A stretch of 64,000 nt of DNA from assembly GCA_015490755.1 (NCBI GenBank), contig WFXF01000082.1:1-64000 (forward strand). The letters run 5' to 3'. Position numbers and translations under genes: made by a program. Within the stretch, counting starts at the first letter, position 1; each line of letters starts with the position of its first letter. The notes under the pieces are model-generated. The model was not told the origin of the DNA. It did no database searches and saw only the letters and a list, made by a program, of their open reading frames with translations. Below, one piece after another: positions 36,629 to 46,147 of this stretch. The DNA is from Gammaproteobacteria bacterium. Lineage in GTDB: Bacteria; Pseudomonadota; Gammaproteobacteria; JAADGQ01.

Positions 36629-38011
36629 TTAATCGTATTGTTCGCGGTATTTACGAACAATATGCAGTGCAATGAAATTTAGAGTGAGTGTAATCATAAA
36701 CAAAATCAGCCCCAGAGCGAATGCAGCCAATGTTTTAGGGCTGTCGAACTCCTGATCCCCCACAAGCAAAGTGACAATTTGTACAGTGACCGTAGTGACT
36801 GTTTCCAGCGGGTTTGCGGTGAGGTTGGCTGCGAGGCCAGCAGCCATGACTACAATCATCGTCTCACCAATGGCACGAGATACCGCTAGCAATACACCAC
36901 CCACAATACCTGGCAGTGCCGCTGGAATAATGACTTTTCGAATCGTTTCAGATTTAGTTGCACCCATTCCGTAAGCACCATCACGCAAAGATTGAGGAAC
37001 GGCATTAATGACATCATCCGAGAGTGATGAGACAAAAGGGATGATCATGATACCCATGACAACTCCAGCGGCTAGAGCACTTTCGGATGAAACATCAAGA
37101 CCTAAAAAAGCACCGTAATCACGAATCATCGGAGCAACCGTCAGTGCGGCAAAAAACCCATAAACAACAGTGGGCACACCTGCAAGTATTTCCAGTAAAG
37201 GTTTGGCAACAGTACGAAATTTAGGCGATGCATACTCTGTGAGGTAGAGCGCGGACATCAAACCGATCGGTACGGCGATACACATAGCGATAACAGTGAT
37301 AAGTAATGTGCCAGCAAAGAGAGGAATAGAGCCGAATGCTCCGGAAGAGCCTACTTGATCTGCCCGAATGGCCATTTGAGGGCTCCATTCGGTGGAGAAC
37401 AGAAATTCAGTTATGGGGACAATTTTAAAAAAGCGAATAGCTTCGAATAATACGGATAAAACAATTCCCAGTGTAGTAAAAATTGCGATGGTTGAGCTAA
37501 TGATCAGAAAAATTTTAACTGAAAATTCAACCTCATTGCGTGCTCGTTTTTCTTTGCTGATATTTTTAACGGCAAAAGCTGCACAGCCAATGGCAGTACC
37601 CAGGACCAAAACAGTTAAAGCAGCATTACTGATCTGTCGTAAATTATTATAGTGGTTTGCAGCTGATTGAATGGTGGCATCCACTTCGCCAGAAGTAATG
37701 CCACCATTCGCCAGATTTTTTATATCATTAATAAAAAGGCTTAAACGGCTGCTTGACAGGCTCTGCAGTGTTTCAGGTAAATTAGATACAATCAGGTGAG
37801 CAATGATCGTTGATTCAAATGCACTCCATAGCCCAAAAATAATCAGAGCTGGAACGCTGCACCAAATAGCTGTTAAATAACCATAATAGCCAGGCAATGA
37901 GTGTAATTTTTTAACCTTCCCACTGACAATAGCGAGGGAACGTCGTTTCCCAAATTGGTAAGCTATTGCAGTTAAAGTTAGTAATAATAGAATTAGAGTA
38001 GAGGTTTGCAT
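36629..38011 (-). CDS. pstC: Phosphate ABC transporter permease PstC
   Basis: Inner-membrane permease of 460 residues. ATG at 38011 (MQTSTLILLLLTLTA) is preferred over an upstream TTG at 38038. Longer than E. coli PstC (319 residues) because of an extended N-terminal part with extra membrane segments and a loop. The permease core has GSSGAFGSIPLFAGTLLITV, EILAGVPTVVYGFFAAL and the EAA-like loop LRDGAYGMGATKSETIRKVIIPAALPGIVGG. It follows pstS by 80 bp. Confidence 0.94.
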   Translation of the reverse strand: MQTSTLILLLLTLTAIAYQFGKRRSLAIVSGKVKKLHSLPGYYGYLTAIWCSVPALIIFGLWSAFESTIIAHLIVSNLPETLQSLSSSRLSLFINDIKNLANGGITSGEVDATIQSAANHYNNLRQISNAALTVLVLGTAIGCAAFAVKNISKEKRARNEVEFSVKIFLIISSTIAIFTTLGIVLSVLFEAIRFFKIVPITEFLFSTEWSPQMAIRADQVGSSGAFGSIPLFAGTLLITVIAMCIAVPIGLMSALYLTEYASPKFRTVAKPLLEILAGVPTVVYGFFAALTVAPMIRDYGAFLGLDVSSESALAAGVVMGIMIIPFVSSLSDDVINAVPQSLRDGAYGMGATKSETIRKVIIPAALPGIVGGVLLAVSRAIGETMIVVMAAGLAANLTANPLETVTTVTVQIVTLLVGDQEFDSPKTLAAFALGLILFMITLTLNFIALHIVRKYREQYD

Positions 38012-38091
38012 CGGATTTCTACTGAATAATAAAAACAAATGGCAGCTGGAAGATCCAGCTGCCGAAAAATGCTGCTTATAATGCCAGTCTT

Positions 38092-39138
38092 TTATTCAAA
38101 AGAGAATTTTTTAAGGCTTTTTACATCCGATGCAAATTTTTCTCGTTCGGCTTCAGGCATTGGAATCATGCCTTTGTCGACTAAATAACCCTCTTCGCCC
38201 CACGCCTTATCACTGGTGAATTCGGCCAAAAACTCTTTGAGGCCTACTATTTTTCCAACGTGTGCTTTTTTCAGGTAAAAATAAAGTGGGCGAGAGATTG
38301 GATAGTCTCCTTCTGCGATCGCCTCAAACTCTGGTGTGACACCGTTAATTCGTGCTCCCTGAACTTTGTCAGTATTTTGATCTAGAAAGCTATAGCCAAA
38401 TATACCTAATGCATTAGGGTTGGCTTCAAGTTTTTTTACGATCAGGTTATCATTTTCACCCACTTCTATGTATGGGCCATCTTCACGGATTGTGTGGCAG
38501 ATCGATTTATACCTGTTTTTATCCTGTTTTTTAATAGCTTTAATCCATGGAAATGTTTTGCAGCCACCTTCCATTGCTAATTCGACAAATGCATCGCGTG
38601 TGCCCGAAGTTGGTGGAGGGCCTAATACTTCAATTTTAGTATCGGGTAGCTTTTTGTTGATGTCGGACCATTTTTTGTAAGGGTTCGGAACTAAAACTTC
38701 ATTGCCCTTGGGGTCGGGAACCTCTTTTGCAAGGGCTAAAAAAACCTCCTGAAGGGTCAGGTCAAATGGTTTGGATTTTTTTGAATTGGCAACAGCAATG
38801 CCATCATAGCCAATTTTTACTTCTACGATCTCTTTGACACCATTTTTGCTGCACATGTCAACTTCTGATTGTTTGATGCGGCGTGATGCGTTAGTAATGT
38901 CAGGAGATTTGATTCCTACACTGGCACAAAATAACTTTAGACCGCCACCTGAGCCTGTGGCTTCAACTTTAGGCGTTTTGAACTTGCTGGTTTTGCTAAA
39001 CTGTTCAGCTGCTACTGTGGCAAATGGATACACAGTAGAGGAGCCTACAATGGTCACATAATCGCGAGCTGCGAATGTTTGGGATGTACCCAGTAATGTG
39101 ATTGAAACAAGCGAGGTTAAGGCAATTTTTTTTAACAT
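38092..39138 (-). CDS. pstS: Periplasmic phosphate-binding protein PstS
   Basis: Substrate-binding component. 348 residues from MLKKIALTSLVSITLLGTSQTFAARDYVTIVGSSTVYPF; the signal peptide ends at FAA. Phosphate-binding segments SSTVYPFA, EATGSGGGLKLFC and PPTSGTRDAFVELA are visible. ATG at 39138 has AGAGGA upstream; the frame extends to 39201, but that part runs into a palindromic repeat remnant and is not credible. It is separated from phoU by 113 bp and may have its own promoter. Confidence 0.96.
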   Translation of the reverse strand: MLKKIALTSLVSITLLGTSQTFAARDYVTIVGSSTVYPFATVAAEQFSKTSKFKTPKVEATGSGGGLKLFCASVGIKSPDITNASRRIKQSEVDMCSKNGVKEIVEVKIGYDGIAVANSKKSKPFDLTLQEVFLALAKEVPDPKGNEVLVPNPYKKWSDINKKLPDTKIEVLGPPPTSGTRDAFVELAMEGGCKTFPWIKAIKKQDKNRYKSICHTIREDGPYIEVGENDNLIVKKLEANPNALGIFGYSFLDQNTDKVQGARINGVTPEFEAIAEGDYPISRPLYFYLKKAHVGKIVGLKEFLAEFTSDKAWGEEGYLVDKGMIPMPEAEREKFASDVKSLKKFSFE

Positions 39139-39176
39139 ATCAGATCCTCTATCCGAGTTTAATTCTAAAGCCAATC

Positions 39177-39209
39177 CCAGGAGCTTTTCATTCTCGGACA
39201 AACTCCTGG
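39177..39209. repeat. Deletion remnant of the palindromic element family (E3)
   Basis: 33 bp: left tip CCAGGAG joined directly to CTTTTCATTCTCGGACA and then the right tip CTCCTGG. The middle part is the right outer arm of copy E1 (CTTTTCATTCTCGGACA), so this is an internally deleted relative with only its tips and one outer arm. It lies in the pstS leader. Confidence 0.75.
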
Positions 39210-39251
39210 TTCCGAATGGGGAGAATAACAGTCAAATGTTACATAAATATG

Positions 39252-39971
39252 TCAATTTTCTTTTGATAGTTCATGAGCAATTTCGTCGGGGTGGGTGTGG
39301 CGTACATCTTTGCCATTAACGAGATAAATGATGTATTCACAGATATTTTTTGCGTGGTCACCAATGCGTTCTAATGCTCGTGCGGCCCATATCACATCAA
39401 GCACCCGCCGAATAGAGCGGGGGTCTTCCATCATATAGGTGATGAGCTGTCTGAGTACGGCTTCATACTCACGGTCGACCTTGGCATCTTTTTGTGCAAT
39501 TTCAAGGGCTGCTTCGGCATCGGTGCGAGCAAAGGCATTCAAGGTATCACGAACCATCTGTTGGGCCTTTTGCCCTAAATGTTCAATTTCGGCGTAGTTA
39601 TTTTTAGGACGTTCCTGGTCGGCCAGCTGGACGGCCATGCGGGCAATTTTTGCAGCTTCATCACCAATGCGTTCCATATCGGTAGTTGTTTTGATGACTG
39701 AAACAATAAAGCGTAAATCACTTGCAGCCGGTTGCCTTAATGCCAGAATTTGTGCGCACTCTTCATCAATGGTGACATCCATTGCGTTGACTTTGTAATC
39801 ATTGTTGTTGACGGCATCACCACGTGTACGATCACCATCCGTTAATGCAGCCAATGCGTCGGCTAATTGTTGCTCTACGAGCCCACCCATTGCAAGAACC
39901 TGGTTATGGAGATCCTTGAGTTCGGTATTGAATTGTTTGTGTGTGTGGTGGTTTATGTCAAGATTGCTCAT
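39252..39971 (-). CDS. phoU: Phosphate signalling protein PhoU
   Basis: Negative regulator of the Pho response that links PstB to PhoR. 239 residues from MSNLDINHHTHKQFNTELKDL. Two PhoU helical repeats carry the metal-binding E/DxxxD motifs: MERIGDEAAKIARM and LERIGDHAKNICEY. ATG at 39971 (AAGAGAAAA upstream) is chosen over the longer frame from 40034. Here phoU is first in the block, upstream of pstS, unlike E. coli where it is last. Confidence 0.95.
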   Translation of the reverse strand: MSNLDINHHTHKQFNTELKDLHNQVLAMGGLVEQQLADALAALTDGDRTRGDAVNNNDYKVNAMDVTIDEECAQILALRQPAASDLRFIVSVIKTTTDMERIGDEAAKIARMAVQLADQERPKNNYAEIEHLGQKAQQMVRDTLNAFARTDAEAALEIAQKDAKVDREYEAVLRQLITYMMEDPRSIRRVLDVIWAARALERIGDHAKNICEYIIYLVNGKDVRHTHPDEIAHELSKEN

Positions 39972-40235
39972 TGTTTTCTCTTGGATTATTTGTCGGTATG
40001 TTTTTATTCTAACAAATAAATGTGACAGCTTCATGAATGCTTTTTACGGAAACTTTATATTTGAAGGGGCTGGAAGCTGCTGGTCTGTTTGTTCAAGGTA
40101 TAAGGTATTAAGCGATCTATTTTTGTCAGTACGGTGGCCTGAATATCACTTTTTATAGCTGGAGGTAGGTGTTGTAAGCGATATTGGTTTTGGTGATACT
40201 TTGGTTTTTCGTGTGTGGGTATTTGTGTGGTTTTA

Positions 40236-40269
40236 GCAAAAAAGGGGCGATTACCTTCGCCCCTTTTTT
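40236..40269. terminator. Terminator of the cold-shock gene
   Basis: Perfect stem CAAAAAAGGGGCGA / TCGCCCCTTTTTTG with a 6-nt loop. On the minus strand the right arm ends in a T-run, so it ends the cold-shock transcript 14 bp after its stop. The rest of 39972-40282 (phoU leader) shows no gene. Confidence 0.92.
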
Positions 40270-40282
40270 GTTGGGGAGGGGA

Positions 40283-40492
40283 TTACGACGCGAGTCGTAT
40301 CTCACTCGCCAGGAGACCTTTAGGGCCTGTCTCTATTTCATATTCTACTTTCTGGCCTTTTTTCAGTGTCTTGTAGCCTTCCATGGTTACAGCTGAAAAA
40401 TGTGCGAATACCTCCTCACCATCTCCTTCTTCCTGTTCGATAAAGCCGTAACCTTTGGCGTTGCTGAACCACTTTACTACTCCCTTTGCCAT
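40283..40492 (-). CDS. cspD: Cold-shock-domain protein (CspD type)
   Basis: A 69-residue OB-fold nucleic-acid-binding protein. RNP1 motif KGYGFIEQ and RNP2-type VFAHFSAV are present, with the N-terminus MAKGVVKWFSNA and the end GPKGLLASEIRL. Position divergent to clpS-clpA is the same as cspD in E. coli, so the symbol follows context; it could equally be called a CspA-family protein. Confidence 0.9.
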   Translation of the reverse strand: MAKGVVKWFSNAKGYGFIEQEEGDGEEVFAHFSAVTMEGYKTLKKGQKVEYEIETGPKGLLASEIRLAS

Positions 40493-40836
40493 AGTCTTTT
40501 ACCTCTTTGTTATAAGTTACTTACCTGTAATCAAAAATAAATGGTGTAATTACCACCATTCACGTTTGTTTTCGGCTCGAAAATCAAATAGTTGAATTTT
40601 TATTTAAAATTTTATGGTGCTGCAAACCCATATCAAAATTAATATTGGATTGTCAAGGCGATAATACAACTGTTTGGTTGTAGGGTGTCAAGTTTTTTTA
40701 CATGTTTTTATCGTGTATGTAATTATTTTACAAAACATAGGGATAAGCCGACATAAGTTCATCATTATTGTACAGAAGCATTTTTGTGATAAAAATATGG
40801 AATATTCTCATCAAGTTTTGGTTATACTAAACAAAT
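40493..40836. promoter_or_regulatory. 344-bp divergent cspD/clpS regulatory region
   Basis: AT-rich region with no open gene. It should contain the cspD promoter and a leader on the minus strand, and the clpS promoter on the plus strand. I could not assign -10/-35 boxes with confidence. Confidence 0.5.
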
Positions 40837-41154
40837 ATGGAAGACGAAATGGATCATTTTAGTGATAGCTTGGCAGTAGCCGAAGCGCTGCCAAAATTGA
40901 AGCAGCCCTCTATGTACAGGGTTTTGTTGTTAAACGACGACTACACACCAATGGATTTTGTTGTGCATGTGCTAGAGACATTTTTCTTTATGGATATAGA
41001 GCAAGCGACAGCAGTGATGTTGCAAGTACATACTAAAGGTGTTGGTGTTTGCGGTACGTTTCCATATGAAATTGCGGAAACAAAAGTATCATTAGTTAAT
41101 GGATTTGCAAAGGAGAATGAACATCCACTGCAGTGCGCAATGGAAAAGAGTTAA
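40837..41154 (+). CDS. clpS: ATP-dependent Clp protease adaptor ClpS
   Basis: N-recognin that delivers N-degron substrates to ClpA. 105 residues. Core segments [25 protein letters not shown], then [28 protein letters not shown] give the substrate pocket ([11 protein letters not shown]) and the family fold. A second ATG nine bases in (MDHFSDS) is an alternative start. It is followed by clpA after 29 bp. Together with aat at 43.9 kb the N-degron route is complete in this window. Confidence 0.96.
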   Translation: MEDEMDHFSDSLAVAEALPKLKQPSMYRVLLLNDDYTPMDFVVHVLETFFFMDIEQATAVMLQVHTKGVGVCGTFPYEIAETKVSLVNGFAKENEHPLQCAMEKS

Positions 41155-41183
41155 TGTTTAAATAACTATTTGAGAGGTTTTTT

Positions 41184-43478
41184 ATGTTAAGCAAGGAACT
41201 CGAATTTACGCTTAACCTGGCTTTCCATGAAGCTAGAGAACAGCGTTATGAATTTATGACAGTAGAGCAGCTTTTATTTGCCTTGCTTGATAACCCAAAA
41301 GTGGCAGCTGTGCTCAGGGCATGTCACGCTGATATCGATAAACTGAAAAAAAATATTCAGACATATATCAAAGAAAATACTTCCGTTCTTCCTGAAAAGG
41401 AGGAGAAAGAGACACAGCCCACGTTAGGTTTTCAGCGTGTATTGCAGCGTTCGGTTTTTCATGTTCAGTCTGCAGGTAAGAAAGAGGTTAATAGTACTAA
41501 TGTACTTATTGCAATCTTTGGTGAGCAGGAGTCACAAGCGGTTTATCTTCTTAATGAGCAAGGTATTACTCGACTGGACATTGTGAACTATGTTTCTCAC
41601 GGTATCACAAAGACACAAGAGAGTGACCAGGATAGTTCGGGGGCTGTGAAAGGGGCATTTAGTGGTTCGTCTTCCGCTTCAGATAAAGATGAAAAGGGTG
41701 CGGTGGCTGCAAAAAAACCGCTGGAAGCTTATGCTGTTAATTTAAATCAGTTGGCTAAAAAGGGTAAAATTGATCCTCTTGTCGGGCGAGAGTATGAGGT
41801 GCAGCGTACTATTCAGATCCTTTGTCGACGCCGAAAAAATAACCCTCTGTTAGTAGGGGAGGCGGGTGTAGGTAAAACCGCTATTGCTGAAGGTTTGGCA
41901 AAAATGATTGTTGATGGTGAAGTTCCTGATGTGATCGCAAATAGTACAATCTATTCACTGGATTTAGGGGCCTTGTTGGCAGGTACTAAGTATCGTGGTG
42001 ATTTCGAAAAGCGCTTGAAAGCTGTTTTAGGGCAGCTTAAGAAAGAAGAGGGCTCAATTCTCTTTATTGATGAAATTCATACAATTATCGGTGCAGGCTC
42101 TGCATCGGGCGGTGTGATGGATGCTTCAAATTTAATAAAGCCCGTTTTGGCAACAGGTGATTTGCGCTGTATGGGATCAACAACTTTTCAGGAGTACCGA
42201 GGCATTTTTGAGAAGGATCATGCATTAGCGCGTCGTTTTCAAAAAATTGATGTGAACGAACCTTCAGTTGAGGATACGATTAATATTTTACAGGGACTGA
42301 AATCTCGCTTTGAAGCACACCACAATATCAAGTATACCCGTGCGGCTTTAGAGTCGGCTGCCGAACTATCAGAGCGGTATATTACTGATCGTCATCTGCC
42401 TGATAAAGCAATTGATGTGATTGATGAAGCGGGCGCTAATCAACGGCTACTATCGCCTGCCAAGCGGAAAGCAACGATGGGTGTGAAAGAGATTGAAGAG
42501 GTTGTTGCTAAAATAGCACGAGTACCCACCCAAAGTGTCTCTAATTCAGATCGGGATAAACTACGTAATTTAGACCGAGATTTGAAAATGGTTGTTTATG
42601 GGCAGGATGAAGCGATAGATACTCTTGTTTCTGCTATTCGTATGTCGCGTTCAGGCTTGGGGAATGAGAAAAAACCGATCGCATCCCTATTATTTGCTGG
42701 ACCAACGGGGGTTGGTAAAACTGAGGTGACACGTCAACTTGCCCATTTTATGGGGGTTGAGCTGATACGGTTTGATATGTCTGAGTATATGGAGCGGCAC
42801 TCTGTTTCTCGTTTGATTGGTGCTCCTCCGGGGTATGTAGGTTATGACGAAGGTGGTTTGCTGACAGAAGCGGTTAATAAATCGCCCCATGCAGTACTGT
42901 TGCTGGATGAAATTGAAAAAGCACACCCTGATCTGTTTAACCTGTTATTGCAAGTAATGGATCATGGAACATTAACAGATAATAATGGCCGTAGAACTGA
43001 CTTTCGTAATGTAATTATGGTTATGACCAGCAATGCTGGTGCGGAGCTGATGACACGCTCTTCTATGGGGTTTACAACGCAAAATCATGCGACCGATGGT
43101 ATGGAGGCGATCAAAAGAGCATTTACTCCTGAGTTTCGCAATCGCCTGGATGCTGTTGTGCAGTTTAAATCACTTGAGAAACGCACAACACTTAATGTTG
43201 TTGATAAGTTCATTATTGAGCTTGAGGCACTTCTTGAGAAAAATGGTGTGACTCTTGATGTGGATGATTTGGCGCGTAGCTGGTTGGCCGATAAGGGGTA
43301 CGATCCTTTGATGGGCGCACGCCCGATGGAGCGTTTGATTCAGAATCGTATTAAAAAGCCTCTGGCAGAAGAGCTGTTATTTGGTCGCCTTGCTTCTGGT
43401 GGGCATTTACGCATCAGTATGGACGATGACGAGCTTTCATTTGAAATAAACGAGGCTGAGGAGCCGGTAGAGAGTTAG
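41184..43478 (+). CDS. clpA: ATP-dependent Clp protease ATPase subunit ClpA
   Basis: AAA+ unfoldase of 764 residues that feeds ClpP. The N-domain (residues 1-145) is followed by an acidic/Ser-rich linker, then two AAA+ modules: D1 with Walker [10 protein letters not shown] and Walker [12 protein letters not shown]2 with Walker [10 protein letters not shown] and [14 protein letters not shown] ClpP-binding loop of the IGF/L type is not confirmed by eye; normal length and the order clpS-clpA support ClpA rather than ClpB or ClpC. Confidence 0.97.
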   Translation: MLSKELEFTLNLAFHEAREQRYEFMTVEQLLFALLDNPKVAAVLRACHADIDKLKKNIQTYIKENTSVLPEKEEKETQPTLGFQRVLQRSVFHVQSAGKKEVNSTNVLIAIFGEQESQAVYLLNEQGITRLDIVNYVSHGITKTQESDQDSSGAVKGAFSGSSSASDKDEKGAVAAKKPLEAYAVNLNQLAKKGKIDPLVGREYEVQRTIQILCRRRKNNPLLVGEAGVGKTAIAEGLAKMIVDGEVPDVIANSTIYSLDLGALLAGTKYRGDFEKRLKAVLGQLKKEEGSILFIDEIHTIIGAGSASGGVMDASNLIKPVLATGDLRCMGSTTFQEYRGIFEKDHALARRFQKIDVNEPSVEDTINILQGLKSRFEAHHNIKYTRAALESAAELSERYITDRHLPDKAIDVIDEAGANQRLLSPAKRKATMGVKEIEEVVAKIARVPTQSVSNSDRDKLRNLDRDLKMVVYGQDEAIDTLVSAIRMSRSGLGNEKKPIASLLFAGPTGVGKTEVTRQLAHFMGVELIRFDMSEYMERHSVSRLIGAPPGYVGYDEGGLLTEAVNKSPHAVLLLDEIEKAHPDLFNLLLQVMDHGTLTDNNGRRTDFRNVIMVMTSNAGAELMTRSSMGFTTQNHATDGMEAIKRAFTPEFRNRLDAVVQFKSLEKRTTLNVVDKFIIELEALLEKNGVTLDVDDLARSWLADKGYDPLMGARPMERLIQNRIKKPLAEELLFGRLASGGHLRISMDDDELSFEINEAEEPVES

Positions 43479-43507
43479 TGCGGTTGTACTAAATTATGTT
43501 CACCATC

Positions 43508-43544
43508 AAGGAAGCCCATGATATTTAATAATATCGGGCTTCCT
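43508..43544. terminator. Hairpin between convergent clpA and infA
   Basis: AGGAAGCCC...GGGCTTCCT stem with inner AT-rich pairing (ATATT/AATAT), followed on the plus strand by GCTGGTTTTTCG. It lies 30 bp after clpA and 30 bp after the infA stop, so it can serve both. Confidence 0.75.
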
Positions 43545-43573
43545 GCTGGTTTTTCGTATCTTGCCGAGTTTGG

Positions 43574-43792
43574 TTAACGGCCTCGGTAAGTGATGCGGCC
43601 TTTTGATAAATCATAGGGTGTTAGCTGAACAGTGACTTTGTCGCCCGTTAGTATGCGAATATAATGTTTTCGCATTTTTCCTGAAATGTGTGCTGTTACG
43701 ATATGACCATTTTCCAGTTCTACACGAAACATCGCGTTCGGAAGGGTGTCAATCACTGTTCCTTCCATTTCGATATGTTCTTCTTTCGCCAT
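43574..43792 (-). CDS. infA: Translation initiation factor IF-1
   Basis: 72-residue S1-type OB-fold factor, normal length: [30 protein letters not shown], then [26 protein letters not shown]. It lies 79 bp downstream of aat on the same strand, as in E. coli, but no tRNA gene lies between them. Confidence 0.98.
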   Translation of the reverse strand: MAKEEHIEMEGTVIDTLPNAMFRVELENGHIVTAHISGKMRKHYIRILTGDKVTVQLTPYDLSKGRITYRGR

Positions 43793-43871
43793 TGATTACC
43801 CGCTTAGGTGTGTTTGTCAGTTTCTAAAAGAGGCGTATAGTGCCTGAATGTGCTGTTTTTATCAAAATTTT

Positions 43872-44579
43872 TCACTCATTAACGGCTTCATGATGAAAAT
43901 CTTCAATAATGCAATAACGATTTAGCAGTTTTAAAAATTCTGTACGGGGTATCTCTGTGGCACCTAAACTTTGCAAATGATCTGAGCGGATTTGGCAGTC
44001 GATTAATTTGATGTCTTGCTTTTGGAGTTGCTCGATTAATTTTACAAAGGCAACTTTAGATGCATTGGGTACACGATGAAACATAGATTCACCGAAAAAA
44101 ATTTGCCCCAGTACAATGCCATATACACCTCCAACCAACTCTCTATTTTGCCAAACTTCAACAGAGTGGGCGACCCCAAATTTGTGCAGTTCACTATAAG
44201 CATGGAGCATTTCCGGTGTAATCCAGGTGTCAGAGCTGTTTTTTCTGGGCGCTGCACAGGCCTTCATGACTTGGATAAATGCTTTATCGAAGGTGATTGT
44301 GAAACAGTTTTTATTAATGACTTTACGTAAGCTGCGAGAAATGATGAGTTCGTCAGGAAACAGAACAGCACGTGGGTCGGGTGACCACCATAAAATTGGT
44401 TCGCCTTTATTAAACCAGGGAAATATCCCATGACGATATGCTTGGGTAAGCCATTCAGGCGTTAATAATCCACCTGTTGCAAGCAACCCGTTGGGCTCTT
44501 TAAATGCTTGCTCGACGGGTGGGAATGGGTTGGCTGTTATCGCTTGTGGTTTGAGCCAGTAAAGTTTTTGGTTATTCAC
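43872..44579 (-). CDS. aat: Leucyl/phenylalanyl-tRNA-protein transferase
   Basis: Adds Leu or Phe to N-terminal Lys/Arg of proteins, making N-degrons for ClpS-ClpAP. 235 residues. Motifs are FPPVEQAFKEPNGLLATGGLLTPEWL, YRHGIFPWFNKGEPILWWSPDPRAVLF, VEVWQNRELVGGVYGIVLGQIFFGESMF and LIDCQI. GTG at 44579 is the start; the ATG one base earlier on the strand is out of frame (ATGTGA). It sits 22 bp after the PilZ gene. Confidence 0.96.
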   Translation of the reverse strand: MNNQKLYWLKPQAITANPFPPVEQAFKEPNGLLATGGLLTPEWLTQAYRHGIFPWFNKGEPILWWSPDPRAVLFPDELIISRSLRKVINKNCFTITFDKAFIQVMKACAAPRKNSSDTWITPEMLHAYSELHKFGVAHSVEVWQNRELVGGVYGIVLGQIFFGESMFHRVPNASKVAFVKLIEQLQKQDIKLIDCQIRSDHLQSLGATEIPRTEFLKLLNRYCIIEDFHHEAVNE

Positions 44580-44601
44580 ATGAAAAAATAGATTGTTAAC
44601 A

Positions 44602-44892
44602 TCACTTTATCTGTTTAATCTCGGCCGCTACTTTATACAGGTTGTTTACGGGGGTGATACGTTTAACTTCAATAGTAGCATTAAGAGAGGGGGTTATTTT
44701 TGTTTCTGGAATGACGGAAATTTCCAGGATGGTGCCAACGGTGAGTGGTTGGTTTATCTGGAATAGCAAACCACTGGCACTAAGATCAATAACCTCTCCT
44801 TGTTGCATGGAGTTATTACTGTTTTCTCTGTAAGTGATTTCACACTTTGTCGGCACTCTAGGGAACTTTCTTCGCTCATCATCGCTTAGCAT
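44602..44892 (-). CDS. PilZ-domain protein
   Basis: A 96-residue single-domain c-di-GMP receptor candidate. The first binding motif RRKFPRVP (RxxxR) and the second DLSASGLLF (D/NxSxxG) are both present, so c-di-GMP binding is likely. ATG at 44892 with AAGGA five bases upstream is preferred to the longer frame from 44967. The target is unknown; a link to polysaccharide or surface behaviour is inference. Confidence 0.85.
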   Translation of the reverse strand: MLSDDERRKFPRVPTKCEITYRENSNNSMQQGEVIDLSASGLLFQINQPLTVGTILEISVIPETKITPSLNATIEVKRITPVNNLYKVAAEIKQIK

Positions 44893-44985
44893 CGCGCATC
44901 CTTTCAATATGTTTTCAGCTCTTCCTTTTTCTGTTTGTAGAGACTTACTGCAAATAGATTGACTCACAAAGTGGGTATCGGCCGT

Positions 44986-45975
<990 letters not shown>

Positions 45976-45980
45976 TTATT

Positions 45981-46147
45981 CTAGGAGGCTATCGGACTTA
46001 GGAGGAATCTACTACGGCGGTGGGAAATCAGTCCATTTTTCCGGTTTTTTCGTTAAATAGATCCACTATTCGCCTCAAAATACCGAAAAACTGTCCTTGA
46101 TTTCCCACTCGCCTCGCTACGATTCCCTAAGTCCGACAGCCTCCTAG
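45981..46147. repeat. MITE-like palindromic element, copy 2 (E2)
   Basis: About 167 bp, inverted relative to E1. Tips CTAGGAGGCT(A/G)TC and CTCCTAG, the internal loop block (CGTAGCGAGG / CGTAGTAGA on the minus strand) and the apical GAGGCGAATAG / CTATTTAACGA block match E1. The stems are different sequences (for example GTGGGAAATCA pairing with TGATTTCCCAC), yet self-complementary. Its right tip TAG is the stop codon of the Do-type protease. No open frame fits inside. Confidence 0.85.

Noticed and set aside
39224-39246. Possible Pho box upstream of pstS (CATAAATATGTCA)
   Set aside because: Only about 13 of 18 positions match one PhoB consensus arrangement, and the orientation is opposite to pstS. 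Too weak to list as a site.
43793-43871. tRNA gene between aat and infA, as found in some relatives
   Set aside because: No cloverleaf or conserved T-loop sequence in this 79-bp gap.
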